Shown here piece by piece: positions 1-14,400 of a stretch of 64,000 nt of DNA. Where the stretch lies: assembly GCA_036971475.1 (NCBI GenBank), contig JBAIZL010000006.1, positions 9,361,656 to 9,425,655 of the forward strand, read 5' to 3'. This DNA comes from Prosapia bicincta (Eukaryota > Arthropoda > Insecta > Hemiptera > Cercopidae). Positions within the stretch are counted from its first letter, which is position 1, and every line of letters starts with the position of its first letter. A model generated the notes under the pieces. It was not told the origin of the DNA and did no database searches. It was given only the letters and a program-made list of their open reading frames with translations. The position numbers and the translations under genes were made by a program.

Positions 1-1562
1 ACCTTATACAAATTATATACACTGTGTGACCACATAATTGGAACTTGTCCTTATAACCAGCACTACTCGACAATGGATTATAAACAGTGTTGATGTTCTT
101 TCTGCAGCTAAATATTTTAAACAAATTCTTTAGTTATCCTTTGTGCAAGTATTAGATTACAAAGGTTCAATATAACAGATTAATTGAATATCCTAACAGA
201 TAAATCAACAAGAATAATAGTCATATGTAAACAAAATTTCACTTGAAAAATTATTTTTTTCTTCCTATTCTACAATGTTTTATCTTTTATGTCCAGAGTT
301 TAACAAATTTTTTTAATTAGCTTTAATTTTTGGTTTAAAAATAAATAATAACTTTGATAAAAAATTCCCTATACTTTAGCGTTATAGAAATGGGATTTTT
401 CCTTGCCTCACAGAAAGTGATGTTTTTACATAAAGTATTTGTTCTTCAATATTAAGTTTGTATACAATGACATCTGTACACAGGTGCATTGTTGCATGAT
501 TCCTATAATTTTTTTATTAAAGTTTTATCTTTGAAGCTGTAAATTTATTTATCTGTGTAACTGAAGCTTTGTTTTCACTATTTTAAAAACCTTTAAGAAG
601 GCCTGCTCATTATTAATTAAAGTAAAAATTTATTTTGTCTTTTTTCTGACAGATTAGGACATGTTTAAATTGTACAGAATTTAAATTGTGTTCTAGAAAA
701 GGCAATTAATATACAAGCATAAAGTTAAAGAAGTAATATAGAAAAGATTTTTTCAAGTAAATTCCTACTGAAGTTAACAAAGTAAAATTTTATTTTATTT
801 ACCCTACAGCACTATTTATGATATTTTGTGGTAACCATGACAACAGTTTAAGGTTGTACAATGGAGATTTCATCAACAACCAGATGGTGATAAAATTCAT
901 ATTCGTCTTTTAGAAAACAAATTGTAATTATTGGAAGTTGGCACAGAGCCAAAGCGCGTTAGACTTTGAACATTAAGATTCACAGTTCGAAGCTGGGTGG
1001 GGCTCCAAATTTTTATAATTTAATTATTGCATAAATATAGGAAAAAACTGTATTAACATCAATTGTCTTTCACTACAGGTTAAAATGTGTATTTGAACTT
1101 GATTGGATGACTAGAAATGTATTTTATTAACGATTTAAAATTTGTACAAGATATATATCAGGAGAATGTGAGCTAATAGAACGAAATTTAAAAAAACAGA
1201 ACTCATTCGCACACACACACACACACACACACTAGCTAGTTTTAATTATTTTTTAGAGAGATCCTTTATGGAGCAAACTATAATATTTATTCCATATAAT
1301 ACTAGCATATAGATAAACATCTTTAAGTAATATCTCTATCAATAGACAATGTTTGTATTAGATAAAAAATCTGTTTGCTACCAATAATGACTTGAAGTAA
1401 TTATTATGTTGATAACTTTACTATGTAAAATGTTTAATCTGAACATTGGTTAGAAATGAAGGAGACACACTTTTTCTCACCGTCATATTAAACCTGGTCT
1501 TACCTTAATAAAAAAATGAGACAAAACCACCAAAAAATGTTAAAATAAATGAATAAACTTAC
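1..1562. other. Lipase intron 6 part, AT-rich
   Basis: Sequence downstream of exon 6 on the minus strand, up to the window edge. It holds one SINE-like copy and a short CA run at 1,207-1,232. No coding match to a lipase C-terminus is seen. Confidence 0.6.
815..1180 (+). repeat. SINE-like repeat, copy A (tRNA-like head)
   Basis: This copy aligns by eye over its whole length with 47,213-47,545. The two share a GGTAACCAT start, a tRNA-like middle with a box B-like AGTTCGAAGC at 984-993, and a tail with AACTGTATTAACATCAATTG. The tail is also shared with the family B repeat described below. Divergence suggests an old insertion. Confidence 0.5.
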
Positions 1563-1710
1563 GTTCCTGGTGAATGGTGACCCATTATACCTGTGGCACC
1601 AGAACATTTATTGTCGTACATTTCTGTGATGTCTGTACATTGATTAGCCACAAATAATTCATTGATAGATTCTGCATAGTATTCATAAGACCTCCCATGG
1701 CTGCATGCTC
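1563..1710 (-). CDS. Lipase exon 6 (catalytic His)
   Basis: 148 nt, phase 1 to 2, acceptor TTATTTCAG and donor AC|GTAAGT (strong). It encodes residues 282-330. [14 protein letters not shown] carries catalytic His286, which completes the triad. The later Cys306 and Cys317 and the GHHSPGT end match the usual C-terminal part of the domain. One more short exon is expected beyond the window's left edge; no candidate is visible in 1-1,562. Confidence 0.94.
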
Positions 1711-4700
1711 CTGAAATAATATTCTCATATTTAAGTTTATTTTGAATGAGATTGAAAAAGAAAAGTAGAGGTGAAAGCTTTTAAATATTGAAAACTTTAA
1801 CTACACCATAGACTTTTTAAAGGCAAAAACCCTTTAGCAATTTATTATATTATACGTTTATTGGATATTTTCAATTCACCTACCAATTTGTTTCAATTAC
1901 CAATTTGCTTGTAATTCGGGTAAGTACATAGTAACAACAAAAATAATTATTCACTGGTGATAAATAATAATTTTTTTAATAAAAAAGATTGTTTTGTTAG
2001 TACAATATTTATTACATATTTTTACCAAAGTTGAAAAGAGTTTTTACAAAATAATTCTACATTGAATATAATTTGCCAAATTTTATAGATTTTGACTACA
2101 ACAGTATATAACAAATTGAATATAACAATACATAACATATTTTTTAAACGTATAAAAAAATTCAAATCTTAAGGATTTAGCATTCAAAATTTAGGTACAC
2201 ATGGGAGAATGATTTCTCTTACATGAATCAGTGATATGTTAAAACTTTAAATGAGGTTAAAGGTTTTCACTTTCGTTGAGTGTTAATGTGTATGACAAAT
2301 GTAGTTTTTCTTTATGAAAGAATAAATTCCTAATATTTTAATAGAAACATACAAAGCCAAATACAAAATCTAATATTTGTATATTGAATACAGTTTTCAA
2401 CTGAGTAAACTTTAGTGGACTGATTGGTAAGCAGGGGTGAATTTATCAATAGGACCAGATCTGTAAGCACACAGAAAACAATAAAAAATATGTTTTCAAA
2501 ATGCAAAGAAAATATTTATGACAAGGAAAGATAAGTGTTTATTTTTATTCTATACAGGTTATCACTATATATTTATTAAAATTGCGTAGTTTGTTATACT
2601 ATTTATGGGATTATTATATGGAGGCCACTATTTATAAAGGTTATTTTGCAGGGGTTGTGAGAAAACTAAACATAATTATACAGGGCATACTTTATTTGAT
2701 GTACTGTAAATATTATGTCATTATGATGATCGGTTCTTGTTTTCTGCCTCCTAGAAAGAAAGGATGTTACCGAGAATTGATTTAAACACATCGCCGCCAG
2801 TTGTGGCCACTCCCAATCTCCACATATACTCCGGTATACCTCGATGCCTCTTGTCCCACTATTTAGCACTTTCCCACATCGGATTCATTAACAGGAAAGT
2901 AATACTCGTAGTAACATATTCATAATATCCTAACCTAGTGATCGTAGTGCGTGATATAATAGTGGCCTCCGTATAATAAGTAAGTACCTTATTTGTATGC
3001 TAATTAGACACTCTATTTTGTGAAAGCACATTTTCTACAGGGTTCAATGACTGAAGAATACTGATATATTTAACCCAGGAATGCTTGCGCTATGGAAACA
3101 AATCGCGCCATTAGTGCAAATCTAACATTTGTAATTATTGTTATTAATTTGTATTAAATTATAAAATTCATTTGCATGGATTATAATAAGCTTTAAAAAT
3201 TTTTTAAAATACATTTATGAAATAAATTTATTAAATACATTGGATATTTTAAAATAAAATTACAGATAGAAAAATAATAATATTAATAGGTACGTGACCA
3301 CTTGTGCCGTTAGATTGCTCCTATCACAGTGCTCATGTGATTGCTCGCACAAGTAAGTGCTCCCTTTGATTGGTAAGGTCTCCCATTTCTGCCATCTTTG
3401 TTACCCTCTCAATCACGCTATCTACTCGAAACCCTGGCCAACATCCTCGAGAAAGCATATGTAGAAGCTTGGTTGCATACAAAGAAAAGATAAAATAGTT
3501 CCTTCTGAGCAACTAAAAATCTTAAATTCGGTCTAATAGTATGAGCAGCCTTGGGTTGAATATCTTAATAATGTATAAAACATCCAAACAGTTATTTAGT
3601 TGTAACTTGTATATTAGTTGATAACTATTGAAGAGATTAAACTAATTTTGAGCATCTTGTTGGGCTATTTAATTTAGTTAATGGACCCAAAATACAAAAG
3701 TAAGATACTCGAATTATTATTTTCAAAATTGCTAAAAACCTTGGGCCTAAGGGCATTCAAACTTTAAATCCAGCCTTGTTGGTATCAGTTTACTTTGTAC
3801 TACATTTAGGAAGGGGTTCATATTTCCGTAATTACAATATTAACTCTGTGTAATCTCCTAAACCTTACCAAAAATATCCAGGAAACATCCAGGCTGTGCT
3901 AATGATCCGCCATTAGGGTAGAAGTCATGAGTGCAGATAGGATAATAGAACCCCAAAAGTCCTCCACATGTATGAATACAATCAACCATTATAGCATCCC
4001 CAGCATCAATACGTTTTGATACATGTTCTTCGTCAAAAAGTGGGAGAGCTGGATCCAAGCCTAATACATAAATTAAAGTTAGCTAACAATGAATATTCCA
4101 CAAAATTATTTATAATAAATGAATAGAGTGCCAAACAGAAATATTTATAAAATTTAAAACGAAGTAAAATACTGAAGTAACAACTATACAATGGATGGCT
4201 TTCATTCAAACAAATCAATATCAAACATATTATTAATAAATATAAATCAAAATCTAACTATAATAATATCATGGCACTTTTTAAAGAGGAGAAATATCCT
4301 TTGTCTTACTTTTTATTGAATATAATTACATTATTTTTGTAACTATCTGGATTAATGAACTATGATACAGTTATTAAAAAAAATCCAGTTTTAACATGAT
4401 TTAGTTCAATTTTCAACTTAACTTAGCTTGGATCTAAATATGAATTTAATTATCTGAGATAAGAAGCTTAATATTGATTCCGTCTTTAATTTTAAGTTCT
4501 AATTCAAATTTATACACTTTAACATATACTAACATGTAAACAATTACCTAAAGCAGCTGTTACTTTTTGTCTAAATGAGGAGAGTTATTTCAGGAGATGT
4601 ATCCCTTTATCAAAATGAACCATAACTTGTGAAGTATGGCCCAAGTTGATGGACACATCAACTGACTTTCTTCATGTTGTCACAAAAAACAAATGACATT

Positions 4701-5029
4701 ATAGGTACCGGTACGTGTTTCAACTCAACACACAGTGGAGTTGAAGTAGATGGGACCGAGACCCCTCAAATTAACGAAAACTCGGATTACAAGGTAATAT
4801 GTTCCTGTGCATTACAAAAATAGGAATTTTGATGAACCCTAATAATATAGGTAATTAAAAATGCACTAAATAAGTTTGTAGAACTTTATATGAACATTTC
4901 TTGGATGCCCTACTCGTTTCCTCAGCATACCATATTAATATATACATTTCTTGGAAGCCCAAATCATCATTTTCTTTAAAAATGTCAAAATAGGCTCGAA
5001 ATATCGAGACTCAGATTATGGAGGCTCTA

Positions 5030-5099
<70 letters not shown>

Positions 5100-5227
5100 A
5101 ATTAAAAATATTTCAAAAACATGAATACTTTTACTGAATATATTTATTCAAAGCTTTTCGCCGATAAAATAATACCATCATCTTCAGGAAAATAATTATC
5201 TAATAAAATATTTTTACAAAATTAAAT

Positions 5228-5282
<55 letters not shown>

Positions 5283-5396
5283 TATTTCACTTGTCCATTA
5301 TTTTTCCGTTACACTGACTTTATGAAGTTATTATTATTACTTGTAAATAATATTGCACTTAGTGGCAGAAAAAATTATTTACAAGTAATAATAATT

Positions 5397-5451
<55 letters not shown>

Positions 5452-8400
5452 TTATTACACTTTTGCTATTACTTGCGACCAGACTTTTTGTTAACTATAG
5501 TGTGCAATGCGCTTTTGTGTTCTTTATATCTTTCGGCGAAAGATCTGTCTGTTTGTCCAATATAGAACTTATTGCAGTTGTTGCATTTTAGTTTGTATAC
5601 TCCTGGGTTATTGTATGTGTTGGTATGAGTATGTATTGGTATGTGTCAGTTATGGTCTGAGTTGACAAGTGACACATCTCCCGAAACAGCCGTCCTCAAC
5701 AAAAAAAGTAAGTGCTACTATAGGCAAGTTAAAACATTTTTTAAAAAAGTTGTAAGTGTCTACATAATTATTTCCTTACGTTGTAAGAAGAAATTGGTAA
5801 ATTAATACCCAAAATCTGTTGACAGTTTTGAAATTTATTAAATTTAATACCTTTAATTTTATACTCATGAACCTGTAACTCGTGAACCTGTAACTATAGC
5901 CTTTAGTGGCCATAGCAAACACCACTCGTAGCAGTACTTTTGGTTTTGGCCCAAGTATAAAACTATGGGGGATATGAGACCTAAACCACACAGGTCGAAA
6001 GTTAATGCTAATTGTTATTGGCAAAACAAACACTCAAAAGATTTGACAAATGGTAGCTAATGAGATATTAGAAAACAATATGACACTAATTGAGATAGTG
6101 ATCACACGTAACAAGTGTCCTGAGGAAATGTGAACATATAATTTTAAAAATACAAGCTGTGGTATGTTTTTACAGAATCCCAACTGCCTTAGAAAGATGA
6201 AGATACCACTAATAATCAAGAAATAAATATATTTGTTTTATAGTAGGTCATTATTTGTTTTAGCGAAATGATGAGCATTTCTGTTTACAAAAATTAACCT
6301 GCATTAAATTTCTTTCTTTGTATTTTGCGTTACTCCCCCTTACAATCTCCTTATAATCTGTAACCTTCTGCCACTCTAGGAGTTTGAGGACTAGCAGCAG
6401 CTGCTGAGAGTGGGTTTGTTTCCCAGTCAAATAGCACAACATTAACACAATATAATCTGTAACCTTCTGCCACTCTAGGAGTTTGAGGACTAGCAGCAGC
6501 TGCTGAGAGTGGGTTGTATCCCAGTCAAATAGCACAACACTAACACAATATAATCTGTAACCTTCTGCCACTCTAGGAGTTTGAGGACTAGCAGCAGCTG
6601 CTGAGAGTGGGTTGTATCCCAGTCAAATAGCACAACATTAACACAATATAATCTGTAACCTTCTGCCACTCTAGGAGTTTGAGGACTAGAAGCAGCTGCT
6701 GAGAGTGGATTGTATCCCAGTCAAATAGCACAACATTAACACAATATAATCTGTAACCTTCTGCCACTCTAGGAGTTTGAGGACTAGCAGCAGCTGCTGA
6801 GAGTGGATTGTATCCCAGTCAAATAGCACAACACTAACACAATATAATCTGTAACCTTCTGCCACTCTAGGAGTTTGAGGGCTAGCAGCAGCTGCTGAGA
6901 GTGGATTGTATCCCAGTCAAATAGCACAACACTAACACAATATAATCTGTAAACTTCTGCCACTCTAGGAGTTTGAGGACTAGCAGCAGCTGCTGAGAGT
7001 GGATTGTATCCCAGTCAAATAGCACAACATTAACACAATATAATCTGTAACCTTCTGCCACTCTAGGAGTTTGAGGACTAGCAGCCGCTGCTGAGAGTGG
7101 ATTATATCCCAGTCAAATAGCACAAGATTAACACAATATAATCTGTAACCTTCTGCCACTCTAGGAGTTTGAGGACTAGCAGCCGCTGCTGAGAGTGAAT
7201 TGTATCCCAGTCAAATAGCACAACACTAGCACAATATATAAATGTAACCTTCTGCCACTCTAGGAGTTTGAGGACTAGCAGCAGCTGCTGAGAGTGAATT
7301 GTATCCCATTCAAATAGCACAACACTAGCACAATATATAAATGTAACCTTCTGCCACTCTAGGAGTTTGAGGACTAGCAGCAGCTGCTGATAGTGGATTG
7401 TATCCCAGTCAAATAGCACAACATTAACACAATATAATCTGTAACCTTCTGCCACTCTAGGAGTTTGAGGACTAGCAGCAGCTGCTGAGAGTGGATTGTA
7501 TCCCAGTCAAATAGCACAACACTAACACAATAATATCTGTAACCTTCTGCCACTCTAGGAGTTTGAGGACTAGCAGCAGCTGCTGAGAGTGGATTGTATC
7601 CCAGTCAAATAGCACAACATTAACACAATATAATCTGTAACCTTCTGCCACTCTAGGAGTTTGAGGACTAGCAGCAGCTGCTGAGAGTGGATTGTATCCC
7701 AGTCAAATAGCACAACACTAACACAATATAATCTGTAACCTTCTGCCACTCTAGGAGTTTGAGGACTAGCAGCAGCTGCTGAGAGTGGATTGTATCCCAG
7801 TCAAATAGCACAACAATAACACAATATAATCTGTAACCTTCTGCCACTCAAGGAGTTTGAGGACTAGCAGCAGCTGCTGAGAGTGGATTGTATCCCAGTC
7901 AAATAGCACAACATTAACACAATATAATCGGTAACCTTCTGCCACTCTAGGAGTTTGAGGACTAGCAGCAGCTGCTGAGAGTGGATTGTATCCCAGTCAA
8001 ATAGCACAACACTAACACAATATAATCTGTAAACTTCTGCCACTCTAGGAGTTTGAGGACTAGCAGCAGCTGCTGAGAGTGGATTGTATCCCAGTCAAAT
8101 AGCACAACACTAACACAATATAATCTGTAACCTTCTGCCACTCTAGGAGTTTGAGGACTAGCACCAGCTGCTGAGAGTGAATTGTATCCCAGTCAAATAG
8201 CACAACACTAACACAATATAATCTGTAACCTTCTGCCACTCTAGGAGTTTGAGGACTAGCAGCAGCTGCTGAGAGTGAATTGTATCCCAGTCAAATAGCA
8301 CAACACTAACACAATATAATCTGTAACCTTCTGCCACTCTAGGAGTTTGAGGACTAGCAGCAGCTGCTGAGAGTGGATTATATCCCAGTCAAATAGCACA

Positions 8401-11400
8401 ACATTAACACAATATAATCTGTAACCTTCTGCCACTCTAGGAGTTTGAGGACTAGCAGCAGCTGCTGAGAGTGGATTGTATCCCAGTCAAATAGCACAAC
8501 ACTAACACAATATAATCTGTAACCTTCTGCCACTCTAGGAGTTTGAGGACTAGCAGCAGCTGCTGAGAGTGGGTTGTATCCCAGTCAAATAGCACAACAT
8601 TAACACAATATAATCTGTAACCTTCTGCCACTCTAGGAGTTTGAGGACTAGCAGCAGCTGCTGAGAGTGGATTGTATCCCAGTCAAATAGCACAACATTA
8701 ACACAATATAATCTGTAACCTTCTGCCACTCTAGGAGTTTGAGGACTAGCAGCAGCTGCTGAGAGTGGGTTGTATCCCAGTCAAATAGCACAACACTAAC
8801 ACAATATAATCTGTAATCTTCTGCCACTCTAGGAGTTTGAGGACTAGCAGCAGCTGCTGAGAGTGGATTGTATCCCAGTCAAATAGCACAACAATAACAC
8901 AATATAATCTGTAACCTTCTGCCACTCAAGGAGTTTGAGGACTAGCAGCAGCTGCTGAGAGTGGATTGTATCCCAGTCAAATAGCACAACACTAACACAA
9001 TATAATCTGTAACCTTCTGCCACTCTAGGAGTTTGAGGACTAGCAGCAGCTGCTGAGAGTGAATTGTATCCCATTCAAATAGCACAACAATAGCACAATA
9101 TATAAATGTAACCTTCTGCCACTCTAGGAGTTTGAGGACTAGCAGCAGCTGCTGATAGTGGATTGTATCCCAGTCAAATAGCACAACATTAACACAATAT
9201 AATCTGTAACCTTCTGCCACTCTATGAGTTTGAGGACTAGCAGCAGCTGCTGAGAGTGGATTGTATCCCAGTCAAATAGCACAACACTAACACAATATAA
9301 TCTGTAACCTTCTGCCACTCTAGGAGTTTGAGGGCTAGCAGCAGCTGCTGAGAGTGGATTGTATCCCAGTTAAATAGCACAACACTAACACAATATAATC
9401 TGTAAACTTCTGCCACTCTAGGAGTTTGAGGACTAGCAGCAGCTGCTGAGAGTGGATTGTATCCCAGTCAAATAGCACAACATTAACACAATATAATCTG
9501 TAACCTTCTGCCACTCTAGGAGTTTGAGGACTAGCAGCCGCTGCTGAGAGTGGATTATATCCCAGTCAAATAGCACAAGATTAACACAATATAATCTGTA
9601 ACCTTCTGCCACTCTAGGAGTTTGAGGACTAGCAGCCGCTGCTGAGAGTGAATTGTATCCCAGTCAAATAGCACAACACTAGCACAATATATAAATGTAA
9701 CCTTCTGCCACTCTAGGAGTTTGAGGACTAGCAGCAGCTGCTGAGAGTGAATTGTATCCCATTCAAATAGCACAACACTAGCACAATATATAAATGTAAC
9801 CTTCTGCCACTCTAGGAGTTTGAGGACTAGCAGCAGCTGCTGATAGTGGATTGTATCCCAGTCAAATAGCACAACATTAACACAATATAATCTGTAACCT
9901 TCTGCCACTCTAGGAGTTTGAGGACTAGCAGCAGCTGCTGAGAGTGGATTGTATCCCAGTCAAATAGCACAACACTAACACAATATAATCTGTAACCTTC
10001 TGCCACTCTAGGAGTTTGAGGACTAGCAGCAGCTGCTGAGAGTGGATTGTATCCCAGTCAAATAGCACAACATTAACACAATATAATCTGTAACCTTCTG
10101 CCACTCTAGGAGTTTGAGGACTAGCAGCAGCTGCTGAGAGTGGATTGTATCCCAGTCAAATAGCACAACACTAACACAATATAATCTGTAACCTTCTGCC
10201 ACTCTAGGAGTTTGAGGACTAGCAGCAGCTGCTGAGAGTGGATTGTATCCCAGTCAAATAGCACAACAATAACACAATATAATCTGTAACCTTCTGCCAC
10301 TCAAGGAGTTTGAGGACTAGCAGCAGCTGCTGAGAGTGGATTGTATCCCAGTCAAATAGCACAACATTAACACAATATAATCGGTAACCTTCTGCCACTC
10401 TAGGAGTTTGAGGACTAGCAGCAGCTGCTGAGAGTGGATTGTATCCCAGTCAAATAGCACAACACTAACACAATATAATCTGTAAACTTCTGCCACTCTA
10501 GGAGTTTGAGGACTAGCAGCAGCTGCTGAGAGTGGATTGTATCCCAGTCAAATAGCACAACACTAACACAATATAATCTGTAACCTTCTGCCACTCTAGG
10601 AGTTTGAGGACTAGCACCAGCTGCTGAGAGTGAATTGTATCCCAGTCAAATAGCACAACACTAACACAATATAATCTGTAACCTTCTGCCACTCTAGGAG
10701 TTTGAGGACTAGCAGCAGCTGCTGAGAGTGAATTGTATCCCAGTCAAATAGCACAACACTAACACAATATAATCTGTAACCTTCTGCCACTCTAGGAGTT
10801 TGAGGACTAGCAGCAGCTGCTGAGAGTGGATTATATCCCAGTCAAATAGCACAACATTAACACAATATAATCTGTAACCTTCTGCCACTCTAGGAGTTTG
10901 AGGACTAGCAGCAGCTGCTGAGAGTGGATTGTGTCCCAGTCAAATAGCACAACATTAACACAATATAATCTGTAACCTTCTGCCACTCTAGGAGTTTGAG
11001 GACTAGCAGCCGCTGCTGAGAGTGGATTATATCCCAGTCAAATAGCACAACATTAACACAATATAATCTGTAACCTTCTGCCACTCTAGGAGTTTGAGGA
11101 CTAGCAGCAGCTGCTGAGAGTGGATTGTATCCCAGTCAAATAGCACAACACTAACACAATATAATCTGTAACCTTCTGCCACTCTAGGAGTTTGAGGACT
11201 AGCAGCAGCTGCTGAGAGTGAATTGTATCCCAGTCAAATAGCACAACACTAGCACAATATATAAATGTAACCTTCTGCCACTCTAGGAGTTTGAGGACTA
11301 GCAGCAGCTGCTGATAGTGGATTGTATCCCAGTCAAATAGCACAACATTAACACAATATAATCTGTAAACTTCTGCCACTCTATGAGTTTGAGGACTAGC

Positions 11401-14400
11401 AGCAGCTGCTGAGAGTGGATTGTATCCCAGTCAAATAGCACAACACTAACACAATATAATCTGTAACCTTCTGCCACTCTAGGAGTTTGAGGTTTAGCAG
11501 CAGCTGCTGAGAGTGGATTGTATCCCAGTCAAATAGCACAACACTAACCCAATATAATCTGTAACCTTCTGCCACTCTAGGAGTTTGAGGACTAGCAGCA
11601 GCTGCTGAGAGTGGATTGTATCCCAGTCAAATAGCACAACACTAACACAATATAATCTGTAAACTTCTGCCACTCTAGGAGTTTGAGGACTAGCAGCAGC
11701 TGCTGAGAGTGGATTGTATCCCAGTCAAATAGCACAACATTAACACAATATAATGTTAGAAAGAGTAGTTAGTAAATACCTCTAAATATTGATCTTCGTA
11801 AAAAGAAAGTTTATTTAGGTAAGCATTCAATCCATAATTTTGCCTTACTGCCACAACCAGGGTTTTATTATGTCCCACCTCTAGTCCTATCCTTGTTCCT
11901 TCAGTTTAGTATAATTATAAGACCCCTCTTTGCAATCCTGATGAAGAATCTATTCCACATATGCAATCATACAAAGTAAGCCACAATCCTTCAAATTTTA
12001 CCACTCAAAATTTAACTTATCACCATTAAATTCCCCAGTTTACTTAGAACTATAAATTTACATTTATCAAAATATAAAGATAGATTTTGAACCTGTTACT
12101 CGGGTCAACTTTCCAGCCTTTAAATTCTTGGCAGCAATTCCAGCGACATGTGCTCCTAGACTGTGACCAATCAAGTGTATAGAATCAAGACTAACATTGT
12201 TAGCGATCAAGTAATCGATGAACTCTGAAACTTCAAGTCCAACATCATAGGTTTCTTTAGCTGCATGGACATACCAAGGCCCTTTCGCTAGATCACTCCA
12301 ATCTACTCCGAATACGTTGAAGTCCTCTGAACTTAAATAAGCTGAAATGTTGCACAAATAATTTTTATACGCAAGTTGTTTATGATTTAAAATGTTTATG
12401 CTACTTCTTAACTTGTTGTAGTATCTTAAGCATACATGATAGGTGTGCATTTTCTTAAATTCTTTATAAATTTGGTGATATTTTAAATTTGGAAAATACA
12501 AGATAATATCTTCATTGCTTTTTAATTATTAAAAATGAAGTTAATACATAACTAAACTATTTATTAGTCATTTTTATCTAAGGAACAAATAATAAATTAG
12601 TTATTATTGTCATACAATCTGTAGCAAACAAATTATTAAAAATAAGGATAAGAGAAATATAAAGTAAACAAAACTACACAGTATAAGATTCATTTTAAAA
12701 TTTTGTAATTAAATTTTAATTATTAGGATCTAAATCTGCTTAGATATAATTTGAAATGAATCATTCAACATGAGCAATAGGAATAAAAAAAAGTATTTTG
12801 GCTAAAATGTTAATCCTATATATATGTTTTTGGTTATTATATTTTGAAGAAAGCTACACTATATAACCACTCAAATTTGCTACTAATGTAACCTGAGTTA
12901 ACCTTCTTTTATTAACTGCACGGCTGGTGAATTTACGCTATTTACAAAGCCATGAATTAGAATAACTGTTGGGTTTGCTGCATTGAAGGTTGTGTTTCTC
13001 AGTCCAACAGGATCATTTGTATACACCTGGACAGCATTGTTATACTCCCTGAAACATACATTATTGGCAATATTATTTTAACTGAAATATTTTGCACTTT
13101 TCTACTTTAATCTCCGGTATAAATTGGCCGAGTTACCTGTAAAAGGGTACATTTGGTTGAGGTGGCTGAAAATTTTATGAACATTATTGATCATGATTGG
13201 TAAGTTGAGGTGCGTCCAGGTATGCAACAATGTATTTTGACAGGATAAACTGATGTTTGTTATAAACCTTACTTAAAAAACGTAAGAATAAAAAATGTCG
13301 ACAAAAAATTATTAACATTTGTTGATTCCATCTTCGCGTGAGCTACTAGTAATCACTAAACACTTTTAATAATTAAAAAAAAATATTTAAAAACATTTAC
13401 AGTAACATGCTTGCTACTCATTTCTTTTCATATCATACAAAACTGTGGCCAAAATTCATTATGTTTTCGATGTTCAAGAAATTGCTCAAGATACCTTTTT
13501 AAAATTAAAATTCACACTCTTTGTAATTACTGACACCAGCACACGAGAAGAGCCCTGGCCCAAGGCAGGTCAAAATGATTAGGTCATTCCCAAAAACATT
13601 TCTAACACAAAAAGTCAGATTTACACAAAATTACAATGCAGAAAAAGGATCATATATAATTTATTTTGTTCATCCTTTGTTAACAAAATTAGTAATTTTA
13701 CCTGTCTGTAAATACTTACATCACTTACTTAAATATAACTATTAAAAAACTAAGTTAAAATAAGTTATGTTTGTAGGTCAGGAATACATTGACAGCTCAA
13801 GCGCAGAACTGAAAACCAAGCGTGACTTATTTCTACACCAGAGCTCTTCTCATGTGCCACTGACTATACCATGCAACATTACATTGAATAACATATTAGT
13901 TTCGAAATCTTGTTGCTGTTTATGACGAGATAGTTGATAATTACTTATTACACTTACATCAAAGTGTAATATTAGTTTCACTTTACAGTAATCATACTAG
14001 CAACACTGACAGATACATTCAATGCTTCTCACCACTGCATATAAAACAGGGGTCTGAAGGGTTAAAGATAAATCTTCATTATGGTTCTATTGTCTTTTGC
14101 AAGTCGTTTTAAAAATGCATCAGCAAGTAAGCTCTTAGGTATTCACTTAGTTAAGTATTATTTAATTATAATTTACTAAGTCCTATTTTGTATATTTTAT
14201 ATTTTCATATCTCAAATTTGAAAATAGTGTTTTTTCTTTCAATTTAGCAAAAACCAAAAGTCCTCAAAGATGAACACTTTACTTTTGAGATAAAATTTAT
14301 ACTTACTAGAGGAAACTGGCTTTCTATTTTGCTGCTTAATATTGTGATTTTGTACTATGTAAATATATATTTATATTAATTTTAATTATAAAATAAAATG

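Larger units (their letters stand above)
5033..5446. repeat. Three long TA microsatellites
   Basis: TA runs at 5,033-5,095, 5,229-5,280 and 5,398-5,446. The first abuts a MITE. The other two bracket a foldback element. Confidence 0.95.
4061..12092 (-). other. Lipase intron 4 (8.0 kb)
   Basis: Donor GTTCAA, acceptor TTTATGTATTAG. Two thirds of it is the 98-bp satellite. The rest holds a Tigger-type MITE, TA arrays, foldback arms and a Penelope-like endonuclease remnant. The stretches 4,061-4,730, 5,760-6,340 and 11,756-12,092 are AT-rich with no recognisable feature. Confidence 0.8.

Noticed and set aside
6260..11379. Long minus-strand ORFs with repeated peptides such as [14 protein letters not shown]
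   Set aside because: The 98-bp unit happens to lack stops in some frames. The peptides only mirror the satellite period and change frame between units.
6345..11755. CRISPR-like regular repeats
   Set aside because: Repeats are directly head-to-tail without unique spacers, and the DNA is clearly from an animal nuclear genome.
12342..12501. Extension of the lipase exon 4 ORF upstream to a Met near 12,501
   Set aside because: Family similarity stops at the acceptor site 12,342, and exon 3 joins there in frame.
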